Source of the DNA: Blautia sp. AF19-10LB
Lineage (GTDB): Bacteria; Bacillota; Clostridia; Lachnospirales; Lachnospiraceae
DNA length: 64,000 bases
NCBI RefSeq assembly: GCF_003461245.1
Contig: NZ_QTWS01000009.1
Location: 1-64,000, forward strand
Direction: 5' to 3'
The notes under the pieces were generated by a model. That model was not told the origin of the DNA. It saw only the letters and a program-made list of their open reading frames with translations, and did not search any database. Shown piece after piece: positions 1 to 7,358 of this stretch (its first letter is position 1; each line of letters opens with the position of its first letter). The position numbers were made by a program, and so were the translations under genes.

Positions 1-94
1 GGATAAACCGGAATCCCACCGGCTTGACTACACACCCTTAGCTGGGCGCACAACTGGAAATTGTTGTTTTCTATTTACTTAAGTTTCAGTATGC

Positions 95-619
95 CTATGA
101 AAAATCATCGCACAAATATTTAATATACTCGTCAAAAGAATATGGATTTCCTTCATACAATGGATATTCATCTTCTGGATATGTTTTTGAAAAACAATAC
201 ACTCCCTTATTTTGGTTTTTTTCATTTGAATACTCATTAATATATCTATTGGCCTCATCTAGCAACCTACTTGATCTGCCGGAAATCTGCTCTGCAAGAG
301 AAATGTAAGCAAACTTAACACCAACACCTTTATCATTTAATTGTTTAACCATACACAGTTCATTTAAAAAAGGATTTTTAGGTTTTTTCTTATCAATAAA
401 AATACCTGTTGCCTTGCTTTCAATAATAGTTATTACATCCTCTGCACGATATATTTCTGGTGCTTCAAAAATTGCTTTGCTATCTTGTTTTAGTATTAAC
501 AAATCGCATTCCACTGCATATCCATAAATATACACATTATTTCCAGATACCTTATAAGGTAATTTATAATCCATAATAATTTGTTCAATATATTTTTTGG
601 TGTAACTATTCAGAACCAC
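95..619 (-). CDS. Hypothetical protein, possible PD-(D/E)XK nuclease-like fold
   Basis: A 174-residue protein of unknown function. A short acidic motif ECDLL lies near residues 37-41, followed by a hydrophobic strand ending in IIESK at 65-69. An Asp followed by E-x-K at the end of a strand is the layout of the PD-(D/E)XK nuclease superfamily, and some phage- and defence-linked proteins of this size share it. No DNA-binding domain, signal peptide or membrane segment is visible. It lies directly downstream of the degraded IS66 transposase on the same strand, in AT-rich sequence unlike the core genes further right, which fits acquired DNA. The nuclease reading is an inference from two short motifs. 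Confidence that this is a real gene is fair; confidence in the function is low. Confidence 0.45.
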   Translation of the reverse strand: MVLNSYTKKYIEQIIMDYKLPYKVSGNNVYIYGYAVECDLLILKQDSKAIFEAPEIYRAEDVITIIESKATGIFIDKKKPKNPFLNELCMVKQLNDKGVGVKFAYISLAEQISGRSSRLLDEANRYINEYSNEKNQNKGVYCFSKTYPEDEYPLYEGNPYSFDEYIKYLCDDFS

Positions 620-621
620 CC

Positions 622-1572
622 TTATTCAAAGATGAAATCAGGGTGACCTGTGATCGCATTTTTGATTGCTTTGTAAGCATTGTATCCCTGTTTATGTGCC
701 GTGCCTACGTAGGACATGATTTTTAGATAATCTCTGGCACCTTTCTCAGTTCGGAAGCATCCTGATACTTTGGTCTTGACTTTTATCATCCGAAGATCAC
801 GTTCTGCCTGGTTGTTATCAAAAGATACTTTGGTCTTGACCTTTATCATCCGAAGATCACGTTCTGCCTGGTTGTTATCAAACGGGACATTGAAGTTATG
901 GATAAAAAGGCAGACTGAAGCCTTGTAATTCGCAAGGCGTTCTACAAGGGCAAGGATTTTTCCTTTTTTCTTCCGGCCACGTTTTTTCTCCGTGGTTTTG
1001 GGAAGTGGATTTTCCTTCCGGGCCTGTTCGATAAGTTCATCATACTTTTTATCGAACTTATGATAGTGATAATAGCTCAGAAAGTCCTTACCTTTCTCTA
1101 CAGAGATGCCCACTTCTGTTCAGAATGATTTTCATCAATCCCCGTTAATTCACGGAGAAGATGGGCACAGCAGACTGCATGCTGAATATCCGGATAATTC
1201 CAGTAGGAAGCCCAGCAGTCGTGCATGGCAATCCCTTTGAATTCCGGGAGAACACCGCATTGTTCCATACCTGCATTTCCACGTTTGGGACTGATATCAA
1301 GATAGGTGTATTCACAATTTGAGGCATCATGAACCCACCAGAGTTTTTTATCCACTCTGGTTCCTGTTTCATCGAAATGTCCAAGTGCGGAACCGATCAT
1401 TTTATCCTTGATCTTACCTACTGTTTCACTCAGACTGTCAGCGCATCTTTTTACCATGCTGCTGATCGTTCCTGTTGCAATTGGAATGTTAAATACTCCG
1501 GAAAGAATCTCATGGGTGCGTTTGATGCTGACTGCACCTACGATATTTTATTTTCTCTGTTTTGCCGAAAAA
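622..1572 (-). pseudogene. Degraded IS66-family transposase
   Basis: Remnant of an IS66-type DDE transposase. Reading leftward, one frame (to 1098, open from about 1560) holds the motifs HFDETGTRV, WWVHDAS, MHDCWASYW and CAHLLREL, typical of the IS66 catalytic core. The reading frame then shifts near 1098-1113, and the C-terminal part (1113 to 622) holds KRGRKKKGK, NNQAERDLRM with the last catalytic Glu, and GCFRTEKGARDY. The N-terminal third (zinc finger and helix-turn-helix) is missing: reading upstream of about 1560 meets stop codons. The frameshift, the truncation and the internal duplication at 764-883 make it almost certainly inactive. No companion IS66 orfA/orfB genes or terminal inverted repeats were recognised. 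It probably mediated or followed the damage to the gene fragment at 1640-1816. Confidence 0.85.
764..883. repeat. 60-bp direct tandem duplication inside the IS66 remnant
   Basis: Two adjacent 60-bp copies (764-823 and 824-883) differ at only two bases (781/841 and 823/883). The duplication keeps frame and doubles a 20-residue block containing NNQAERDLRM, the stretch that carries the catalytic Glu of the transposase. Confidence 0.95.
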
Positions 1573-1639
1573 TCAAGATGTACTTAACGGGGTACTGAAT
1601 AGTTACGTCAATAGAATTAAAAAATCCCTGACGAAATAA

Positions 1640-1816
1640 CTACATCAATGGTTTGCTCTCACAAGCAATTTTGAGAAACAAATATACTTTAATTGCCTCT
1701 ATCTGAGCGTCTCGCATCTGCCCTGTTTTTTTTATATATTCAATCAAATTTTTAACAGTACACTGATCCGATTCATACCATTGAGTGCACTTATTTTCTA
1801 TCATTTTATAAAACAT
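1640..1816 (-). pseudogene. 58-codon ORF downstream of fic, probable 5' fragment of a truncated gene
   Basis: An open frame of 58 codons begins with ATG at 1816 behind a good ribosome binding site (GGAG) and stops at 1640. The translation starts MFYKMIENK and includes IEYIKKTGQMRDAQIEAIK, a well-formed charged helical sequence. It follows the fic stop by 18 bases on the same strand, so it is the second gene of that operon. From memory, the sequence resembles the extreme N-terminus of large DEAD/DEAH helicases found in related Firmicutes, where the ORF continues for many hundreds of residues; this recall could not be tested here. The stop is followed within about 70 bp by the IS66 remnant, so truncation by transposition or deletion is the likely history. 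Confidence 0.55.
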
Positions 1817-1834
1817 GAATTCACTCCTGCTTCT

Positions 1835-2725
1835 TTAATAAACAATTCTAAAATACTCCAAATACGCCTTATACCTGTCCTGTACAGTCAAACAAATGTC
1901 TGTCAGATAGCCTTTTTCATTGTTCCATTCTTTTAAGCCTTGATAATAGAACAATTTCAGGTTATCTTCAATAATGAACGGAACAATATTGTATTTCAGG
2001 CATTCTTTGAACATAATTAATCGTCCTATACGACCATTTCCATTCTGGAAAGGATGAATCCGTTCAAATCTTACATGAAAACCCAGAATATCCTCGAAAG
2101 TCTTCTCCTCTTTACTGTTGTATTCTGCCAGCAATGCTTTCATTTTGTCAGCAACCTCTTCTGGTAAAGCAGTTTCCATGCCACCTATTTCATTCGGCAG
2201 TCTTTTATAATCGCCTACAGCAAACCATTCTTTTCTGGAATCGCTGGTGCTGTTTTTCAAAATAAGGTGTAGTTCCTTGATAAATTTTTCTGTCAGTGTT
2301 GCTTTTGCATGGTCAATGATCAGATCGATGCAGCGAAAATGATTTGCAGTTTCAATTATATCATCTACGTTGAGAACTTCTTTTTCAACACCAATAGTGT
2401 TCGTTTCGAATATACAGCGAGTCTGAGTATGGGTCAGACGACTTCCTTCGATGTGGTTAGAATTATATGTCAGATCAATCTGTGTTTTATGGTAAATACC
2501 ACCAGAGTATTTGCTGACTTTCTGCTCCTGCAGGATATCTAACAAAATGATTGGTTTTTCTTTTTTCTTGTTAGATCGCTCTGGTTTTTCTGCATTTTCG
2601 GGGATATTCCAGGTCTTACCAGTAAGAAATGCGCCTGGTACACGTCCATGAGCACAATAGTTTCTTACGCTACGTTCAGAGATATTCCACTTTTTTGCAG
2701 TCTCAGCAACTGAAAGATATGACAT
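1835..2725 (-). CDS. Fic family protein with N-terminal helix-turn-helix
   Basis: A 296-residue Fic-domain protein, a family that usually transfers AMP from ATP to a target protein. Residues 1-45 (SVAETAKKWNISERSVRNY) form a MerR/excisionase-like DNA-binding helix-turn-helix. A segment SNHIEG at 89-94 matches the (S/T)xxxE(G/N) inhibitory motif of Fic proteins that carry their own N-terminal inhibitory helix (class II). The catalytic loop HPFQNGNGRIGR is at 224-235; the residue that is usually Asp or Glu for metal binding is Asn here, so activity may be altered. The start at 2725 follows TGGGAGG. It is transcribed divergently from the XRE operon and leads into the truncated frame at 1640-1816. 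It could act as a regulator or a toxin-like modifier; the target is unknown. Confidence 0.85.
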   Translation of the reverse strand: MSYLSVAETAKKWNISERSVRNYCAHGRVPGAFLTGKTWNIPENAEKPERSNKKKEKPIILLDILQEQKVSKYSGGIYHKTQIDLTYNSNHIEGSRLTHTQTRCIFETNTIGVEKEVLNVDDIIETANHFRCIDLIIDHAKATLTEKFIKELHLILKNSTSDSRKEWFAVGDYKRLPNEIGGMETALPEEVADKMKALLAEYNSKEEKTFEDILGFHVRFERIHPFQNGNGRIGRLIMFKECLKYNIVPFIIEDNLKLFYYQGLKEWNNEKGYLTDICLTVQDRYKAYLEYFRIVY

Positions 2726-2763
2726 TACTATCCTCCCATAAAATCAAAATTTTCCTTAATCAT

Positions 2764-2792
2764 ATTATATGATACCACATTATCGGCAACAA
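2764..2792 (-). promoter_or_regulatory. Candidate promoter of fic
   Basis: Reading the minus strand, TTGTTG (2792-2787) and a perfect TATAAT (2769-2764) are separated by 17 bases. The start codon lies about 38 bases downstream of the -10 box. Confidence 0.6.
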
Positions 2793-2896
2793 ATCCATGA
2801 ATATTCAAATTTATTCATTCTATTTTGCCGTTATAGGAAACAACTATTTGCCAGTTATATCTCTGTAATTCGTCATATTTTCTCTTATTATTTGTG

Positions 2897-2925
2897 TTGA
2901 TATTATGACAAATTCATAATATAAT
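2897..2925 (+). promoter_or_regulatory. Promoter of the XRE-ImmA-PIN operon with an embedded palindromic operator
   Basis: TTGATA (2897-2902) and TATAAT (2920-2925) are 17 bases apart. A perfect inverted repeat, ATTATGA-5 nt-TCATAAT (2902-2920), fills the spacer and touches both boxes. Its position is ideal for repression by the helix-turn-helix protein encoded 40 bases downstream; autorepression is inferred. Confidence 0.75.
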
Positions 2926-2963
2926 AATATAAACGAACAATAATAAGAAGGAGGAACATGAAC

Positions 2964-3293
2964 ATGGCAAACATCATCGGAAATAATATTAAAATACTTA
3001 GAGATAATATGGGATTTAGCCAGTCTACTATTGCCCGTTTCCTCAATGTAGATCAAAGCTTGATTTCAAAAGTCGAAAAAGGCGAAAGAAGTTTATCGAC
3101 CGATATGTTGGAGAAACTTGCATGTCTGTTCGGTATCTCAATTGATGCTATCGAAAGCAACACTATTGAAACATCAAGCCTTTCATTTGCATTCAGGGCA
3201 AGCGATTTGTCTGCTGAAGATCTGGAAGCAATCAGTGCTATTAACCGTATTGCACTTAACTCCGAGTATATGGCAGAATTATTGAAAGGATAA
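2964..3293 (+). CDS. XRE-family transcriptional regulator
   Basis: About 109 residues. The first 60 form a classic lambda-Cro/XRE helix-turn-helix: NIKILRDN, SQSTIARFLNVDQSLISKVEKGER and LEKLACLFGIS. The C-terminal half is a short helical tail (LSAEDLEAISAINRI) that probably contacts the partner peptidase. I chose the second of two in-frame ATGs (2964 rather than 2958) because AAGGAGG then has a normal 9-base spacing. It is the first gene of a three-gene operon with the ImmA-type peptidase (5 bases downstream) and the PIN-like protein. It is likely the antitoxin/repressor that binds the palindrome in its own promoter, with the peptidase relieving repression by cleavage, as in ImmR-ImmA pairs. 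Confidence 0.9.
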   Translation: MANIIGNNIKILRDNMGFSQSTIARFLNVDQSLISKVEKGERSLSTDMLEKLACLFGISIDAIESNTIETSSLSFAFRASDLSAEDLEAISAINRIALNSEYMAELLKG

Positions 3294-3298
3294 CGCTT

Positions 3299-4054
3299 AT
3301 GATTGATTATGCAGATTTAATGACAAAAGCCGAACGTTTAAGAAAGCAATTTGGAGAGGACAATAACTCTCCGATCGACATTTTCTCATTAGCACAAGGA
3401 ATCGAAACATTAACCATTGTCTATTATCCTCTGGGTAATAAGATCAGTGGAATGTGTATCAAAGGGACTGAGGAAAGATGCACCATAGCATTAAATTCAT
3501 CAATGACATTAGGACGGCAGCGTTTCTCACTTGCTCACGAATTTTACCATTTGTTTTATGATAATAATATGAAATCTGTTTGTGCCAAGTCAATCGGTAC
3601 AGGCAATGAAACAGAAAAAATGGCCGATGCTTTTGCTGCATATTTTTTAATGCCTCGTGCAGCATTAGCTGACAAAGCAGATAAACTTATTTCAAAGCAC
3701 GGAGGCAAAATTACCCTTCAGGATATTATCCGCATTGAGCAGTATTTCGGAGTCAGCCATCAGACCGCCGTGTATCAGTTAAATAATTGTGGCTATATAA
3801 ACCGAGAGGAACTTGATGCTTTGTTAAATATCAGTGTCAGACGACAGGCAGAGGCAATGGGCTATAGTTCTGATTTGTATCGTCCATTACCTGAAGAAAA
3901 ACAATATCGCACCTATGGTCATTATATTAACCAGGCTGACCAGTTATTAAATCGTGATATTGTTTCATATGGAAAATATGAAGAATTATTGCTCACTGCT
4001 TTCAGAGATGATCTCGTATATGGCACCGAGGAAGGTGGTGAATTGATTGACTGA
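3299..4054 (+). CDS. ImmA/IrrE-family metallo-endopeptidase
   Basis: A 251-residue cytoplasmic zinc peptidase of the ImmA/IrrE type (COG2856). The zinc site HEFYH is at 80-84, and the downstream helix ETEKMADAFAAYFLMP supplies the third ligand (Glu). The C-terminal roughly 100 residues carry no recognised motif. Family members cleave a partner XRE repressor after a stress signal and so derepress the operon; the partner is most likely the XRE protein immediately upstream. The 3' end overlaps the TTG start of the PIN-like gene by 8 bases, so the two are translationally coupled. Known uses of this pair include control of integrative elements and toxin-antitoxin modules. Confidence 0.9.
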   Translation: MIDYADLMTKAERLRKQFGEDNNSPIDIFSLAQGIETLTIVYYPLGNKISGMCIKGTEERCTIALNSSMTLGRQRFSLAHEFYHLFYDNNMKSVCAKSIGTGNETEKMADAFAAYFLMPRAALADKADKLISKHGGKITLQDIIRIEQYFGVSHQTAVYQLNNCGYINREELDALLNISVRRQAEAMGYSSDLYRPLPEEKQYRTYGHYINQADQLLNRDIVSYGKYEELLLTAFRDDLVYGTEEGGELID

Positions 4055-4601
4055 GCCACTTTTCTTTGATACAGATTGCATTTCTGCATTTCTTTGGGTA
4101 AATAATGAAAGCATTCTTTCCAAGCTGTTTCCTGGAAGAATTGTTATTCCCAAAGAAGTATATGATGAGTTGTCTCATCCTGGTGTAAATCGTGTTAAAG
4201 GATTAAAGGCGCAAGTCGATTTAATGCTCCAGGCAGGGAATGCAACAATCGAGTCCATTATGGTGGGTACTGATACATATGAACTTTACCGAAAGCTTAC
4301 AAGTCATCCAGACCCCGGACACAAAATCATCGGTCGCGGAGAAGCTGCTTCCATTTCACTTGCAAAAGAGAAACAAGGCATACTTGCCAGCAATAATTTG
4401 AGAGATATATCTGCTTATGTTACAGAATATGGTCTTTCTCATCTTACAACAGGCGATATTATGAAAATGGCATTTGATGCAGGGTACATCAACGAAGCAC
4501 AGGGAAATACTATCTGGGCTAATATGCTTGCCAGAAAAAGGAAACTTGGATATAGATCATTTTCAGATTATCTTGCGAAGCATCAGTCAGAAAAATCATA
4601 G
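4047..4601 (+). CDS. PIN-like domain protein, candidate RNase toxin
   Basis: 184 residues, starting at TTG (4047) behind GAAGGTGG and overlapping the peptidase gene. PIN-like features: FFDTDCISAFL with Asp8 and Asp10 in the first strand, PKEVYDEL with acidic residues at 37-41, GRGEAASISLA with Glu99, and LASNNLRD at 113-120 with Asp120 where the last acidic residue is expected. The spacing of the acidic residues fits a PIN nuclease fold, although the usual DD at the end of the fourth strand is NN here. Its place behind an XRE regulator and an ImmA peptidase suggests it is the effector of a toxin-antitoxin or stress-response module. RNA cleavage is inferred, not shown. Confidence 0.65.
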   Translation: MTEPLFFDTDCISAFLWVNNESILSKLFPGRIVIPKEVYDELSHPGVNRVKGLKAQVDLMLQAGNATIESIMVGTDTYELYRKLTSHPDPGHKIIGRGEAASISLAKEKQGILASNNLRDISAYVTEYGLSHLTTGDIMKMAFDAGYINEAQGNTIWANMLARKRKLGYRSFSDYLAKHQSEKS

Positions 4602-4623
4602 CAATGCTAACATAACATATAAT

Positions 4624-4665
4624 AAAGGAGTCGAAATCCCTCTCTATGGAAATCGGCTCCTTCTT
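4624..4665. terminator. Bidirectional terminator between the PIN gene and yqeC-mocA
   Basis: AAAGGAGTCG and CGGCTCCTT form a stem with one G-U pair around a roughly 20-base loop. A-rich and T-rich flanks on the two sides suit termination of both convergent transcripts. Confidence 0.6.
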
Positions 4666-6053
4666 CATTGTCTGCCATCATTATACAGCGTATCCACATC
4701 CACAAGCTCCTTCGCATCTTCGATCTCAAGATATGCCACATCCTCGGGATGTCTGTTTATGATCTGTTTTCCACCTTTGTCGCCGGTGATCTCCTGTAGT
4801 TCCTGGTAATATTTCCGGGAGAAGATGCAGGGGTTTCCGGTTTTGTCGTTAAGGAGGGTGCATGCCATGCCTTTGTGTTCTGATTGAAATTTGTGCACCA
4901 GATTGACGATGGTCTCTGTGGTGAGCCAGGGCTGGTCGGATACGATAAAAAGGCAGGCGGCCGATTCTTTTGCAGCGGCTAGGCCGATCTGCATGGATGA
5001 GGAAATGCCACGTTCCGGGTGTGAATTGATCAGGACCCGGACTCCTGATTCTTGTGCTTTGGAAGCTATTTCTTCGTACTGGGTGACGACTATGATCTCG
5101 CAGTTTCCGAGTTCTGACGCTGCCTTTTGAAGCTTGTGCAATGTACGCAGATACATCGGCACTCCGCCGATTTCGTACAGCAGCTTGTTGGAGCCGAAAC
5201 GGCGGCTGTTTCCTGCTGCCAGCATGATGAATGTGGGCTTTTCCTGTGCCTGGCTACCTTTATTTTGCGGCTCCTGCAACTTATTCATCCACACTTCTGC
5301 TTTTTCTTCTGTCCTATCAATACAATTACAGATACTATTATAATTTTGCTTCTGTAAACTCCCCCAGGCCGCATGAACTCCCTGCTCTTCCAGTTTTCCT
5401 GCGATTCTCTCTGCTGCCTCGGCTTTCCCCCGGATGTCTGCTTTATTTAACAGAACACAATACTCGCGTCCATCCACGCATTTCCTTAATGCCTCCGCGG
5501 AAACAGCAATCTTCACGATATCATCCTCTGTAACCACTTCTTCCATCCCTTTTCCAAGGAAATCCGCAACTTTCTCCGGTCTGTGGCAGGTCTTCTGGAT
5601 TGGCTCTCCGAGAGCATCCACACCAACAACTCCGATAACCATCTCCGCAAACTCCGGAATCACTGGTTCCCGCTCTCCCGGTACTTTGAGTGGCAGGCGT
5701 TTTGCACCATCTGCTTCAATCAGAAGTACATCTGCAAGTCCTCTCAGTTCCTCTAATTTCTCCTCGGAAAGACAGCCAATCTTCTCCGTCGCGCGGTCAA
5801 GACTGGCTGCTACCGTATAGTGATATCTCTGCAGATCCTTCCAAACTCCGTCAATATCTCCGTCCTCCACAAACGGCCGCTCCGGCTCATATGCCATGTG
5901 TGTGGTCGTTGTCACGATCACTTTTTTTCCAATAGAAACAAAGCTTTCCATCAGCCGAAAGATCAGGCTGGTCTTGCCGCCGCCGCCAACTACGGCGATC
6001 GTGGATATTTTTTCTGCATTGATCGCCAGTGCTTCCAGAAGTGTCTTTTTCAT
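4665..6053 (-). CDS. YqeC-MocA fusion: SDMH accessory protein plus molybdenum cofactor cytidylyltransferase
   Basis: 462 residues combining two maturation factors. The N-terminal 250 residues match YqeC, the accessory protein of selenium-dependent molybdenum hydroxylases: a P-loop-like VVGGGGKTSL at 21-30, VTTTTHM and LLIEADGAKRLPLK. The C-terminal part from about residue 275 is a MocA/YgfJ-type nucleotidyltransferase: MLAAGNSRRFG with KLL, SDQPWLTT and GNPCIFS. MocA adds CMP to molybdopterin to make the cytosine dinucleotide cofactor. The two domains are usually separate genes; here a short Gln-rich linker joins them. The ATG at 6053 shares its A with the yqeB stop (TGATG). It is the last gene of the cluster and matures the hydroxylases encoded upstream. 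The exact role of YqeC is unknown. Confidence 0.9.
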   Translation of the reverse strand: MKKTLLEALAINAEKISTIAVVGGGGKTSLIFRLMESFVSIGKKVIVTTTTHMAYEPERPFVEDGDIDGVWKDLQRYHYTVAASLDRATEKIGCLSEEKLEELRGLADVLLIEADGAKRLPLKVPGEREPVIPEFAEMVIGVVGVDALGEPIQKTCHRPEKVADFLGKGMEEVVTEDDIVKIAVSAEALRKCVDGREYCVLLNKADIRGKAEAAERIAGKLEEQGVHAAWGSLQKQNYNSICNCIDRTEEKAEVWMNKLQEPQNKGSQAQEKPTFIMLAAGNSRRFGSNKLLYEIGGVPMYLRTLHKLQKAASELGNCEIIVVTQYEEIASKAQESGVRVLINSHPERGISSSMQIGLAAAKESAACLFIVSDQPWLTTETIVNLVHKFQSEHKGMACTLLNDKTGNPCIFSRKYYQELQEITGDKGGKQIINRHPEDVAYLEIEDAKELVDVDTLYNDGRQ

Positions 6054-6856
6054 CACGGCAGCACTCCGTTCACCATCAGGACTTCCACGACACTTCCGGC
6101 GATGCAGCGGGCTTTGTCCGAGATAGTATTACAGTTTTTCTTCTGCTCTTTACGTGGATCGATGTCTGCGATTTTCATTCCCTTCGGCACTTTGTAGCCA
6201 TCGCGGATGATTCCTCTGAGAACACCGGTCAGAGATGCATAGACCGGCATCTCATCGACCATCGCTATGATCTGATCTTTTTCTACAATATCTCCGATCC
6301 TGGAGCGGTTATGCATGATCCCTGCCGCCGGGGAATGGATCACTCGTTCTTTGCCGTATCCGGCAATGATGCCCGGAACTCCTGTATTTGGCGTTGCCGG
6401 CCCTTTGGAGATGATCCTTGCAAGGTCATGCCCTCTCTGCGTTTCTATGACAAAATCTACGTCCTTTCCGGCTTCAAAGCCAGGTCCCAGCGCGACAGTG
6501 AGAGGTGCCATGTCCCTCGTTGTTCCAAGATTTCTCTTTGCAAGGATCGCATCGATCAGCGCATCCGGTTTCAACTCTTTCACCGCTTCCCCGCTCTCAT
6601 CGACAAGGATCGGAAGCTCTCCATTCTCCCAGACTTTCTGGCATTCACTGACCTTCGTGATCAGCCTTCCTGTCACTCCCTCAACGCAGGAAGTTCCATC
6701 GTAGACTGCCTCTCCAAAAGAAACTTCTCTTCGGATCGCGCTTGGTCTCTTACATTCCAGTACCAGTACCTGATAGCCGCATCGATATAATCGATGGATC
6801 ACCCCGCTGGCAAGATCTCCTCCTCCGCGAACGATCAGTTTTGTCTTGTGTTCCAT
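6053..6856 (-). CDS. yqeB: YqeB, selenium-dependent molybdenum hydroxylase system protein
   Basis: About 267 residues of the YqeB family, found with YqeC and orphan SelD in genomes that insert labile selenium into molybdenum hydroxylases. An N-terminal dinucleotide-fold motif IVRGGGDLASG is followed by LECKRPSAIRREVSF. The C-terminal half carries NTGVPG and a lipoyl/biotinyl-like beta region (GDIVEKDQIIAMVDEMPVYA). I chose the ATG at 6856 rather than the one at 6895, because it has the ribosome binding site AGAAAGGA and follows the xdhC stop by 7 bases. Co-transcription with xdhABC and yqeC-mocA points to a role in loading selenium or sulfur onto the molybdenum centre. This is the clearest marker that the hydroxylases here are of the selenium-dependent type. 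Confidence 0.92.
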   Translation of the reverse strand: MEHKTKLIVRGGGDLASGVIHRLYRCGYQVLVLECKRPSAIRREVSFGEAVYDGTSCVEGVTGRLITKVSECQKVWENGELPILVDESGEAVKELKPDALIDAILAKRNLGTTRDMAPLTVALGPGFEAGKDVDFVIETQRGHDLARIISKGPATPNTGVPGIIAGYGKERVIHSPAAGIMHNRSRIGDIVEKDQIIAMVDEMPVYASLTGVLRGIIRDGYKVPKGMKIADIDPRKEQKKNCNTISDKARCIAGSVVEVLMVNGVLP

Positions 6857-6863
6857 GTTACTT

Positions 6864-7358
6864 TTATTCCTTTCTGCTGCTTTCTGCATTTTCATGCATG
6901 ACTTTATCTACCGCATTGACGATATTCTGATATCCGGTGCAGCGGCAGAGATTTCCGGACATTTTTTTGCGGATCTCATCTCTGGTGAGTTCTTTGCCCT
7001 GCTCCAGAAGGACAGTCGCAGACATGATAAATCCCGGTGTACAAAAACCGCACTGAACTGCACCTTCTTCAATAAACGCTTCCTGGATTCTTGTGATCTG
7101 CCCGTCTTCTTCCAGACCTTCGAGGGTGCGAATGTTTTTGCCCTCTGCCCAGACAGCAAGATAGATGCAGGAATCTATCGTTTCTCCGTCTATGATGACG
7201 GTACAGGCACCACATTCGCCTACTTCACAGCCTTTTTTGACGGAAGTAAGACCTAGATGATTACGCAGCATATCCAGAAGCGATTCTCTCGGGTCTACAT
7301 ACTCCGCAACTTCTTCTCCGTTTACAATACACTGTACGAGTACATTCTGTCTCTTCAT
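6864..7358 (-). CDS. xdhC: Xanthine dehydrogenase-type [2Fe-2S] subunit
   Basis: 164 residues, the usual length for the small subunit of split molybdenum hydroxylases. It has the plant-type ferredoxin cluster CEVGECGAC with a later Cys (residues 44-64) and the second, helical cluster formed by CGFCTPGF and CRCTGY in the C-terminal half. It carries electrons between the molybdenum cofactor (large subunit) and FAD (medium subunit). The gene overlaps the end of xdhB by 4 bases. The order Mo-FAD-FeS equals E. coli xdhABC, which is why these symbols are used; they are by analogy. A cytoplasmic protein with no export signal. Confidence 0.93.
   Translation of the reverse strand: MKRQNVLVQCIVNGEEVAEYVDPRESLLDMLRNHLGLTSVKKGCEVGECGACTVIIDGETIDSCIYLAVWAEGKNIRTLEGLEEDGQITRIQEAFIEEGAVQCGFCTPGFIMSATVLLEQGKELTRDEIRKKMSGNLCRCTGYQNIVNAVDKVMHENAESSRKE

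Noticed and set aside
1..94. Possible end of a gene at the left edge (plus-strand stop at 79-81)
   Set aside because: Only about 26 codons are visible and nothing is recognisable.
1098..1598. Overlapping frames at 1145-1384 (minus) and 1329-1598 (plus)
   Set aside because: Shadows of the IS66 transposase remnant.
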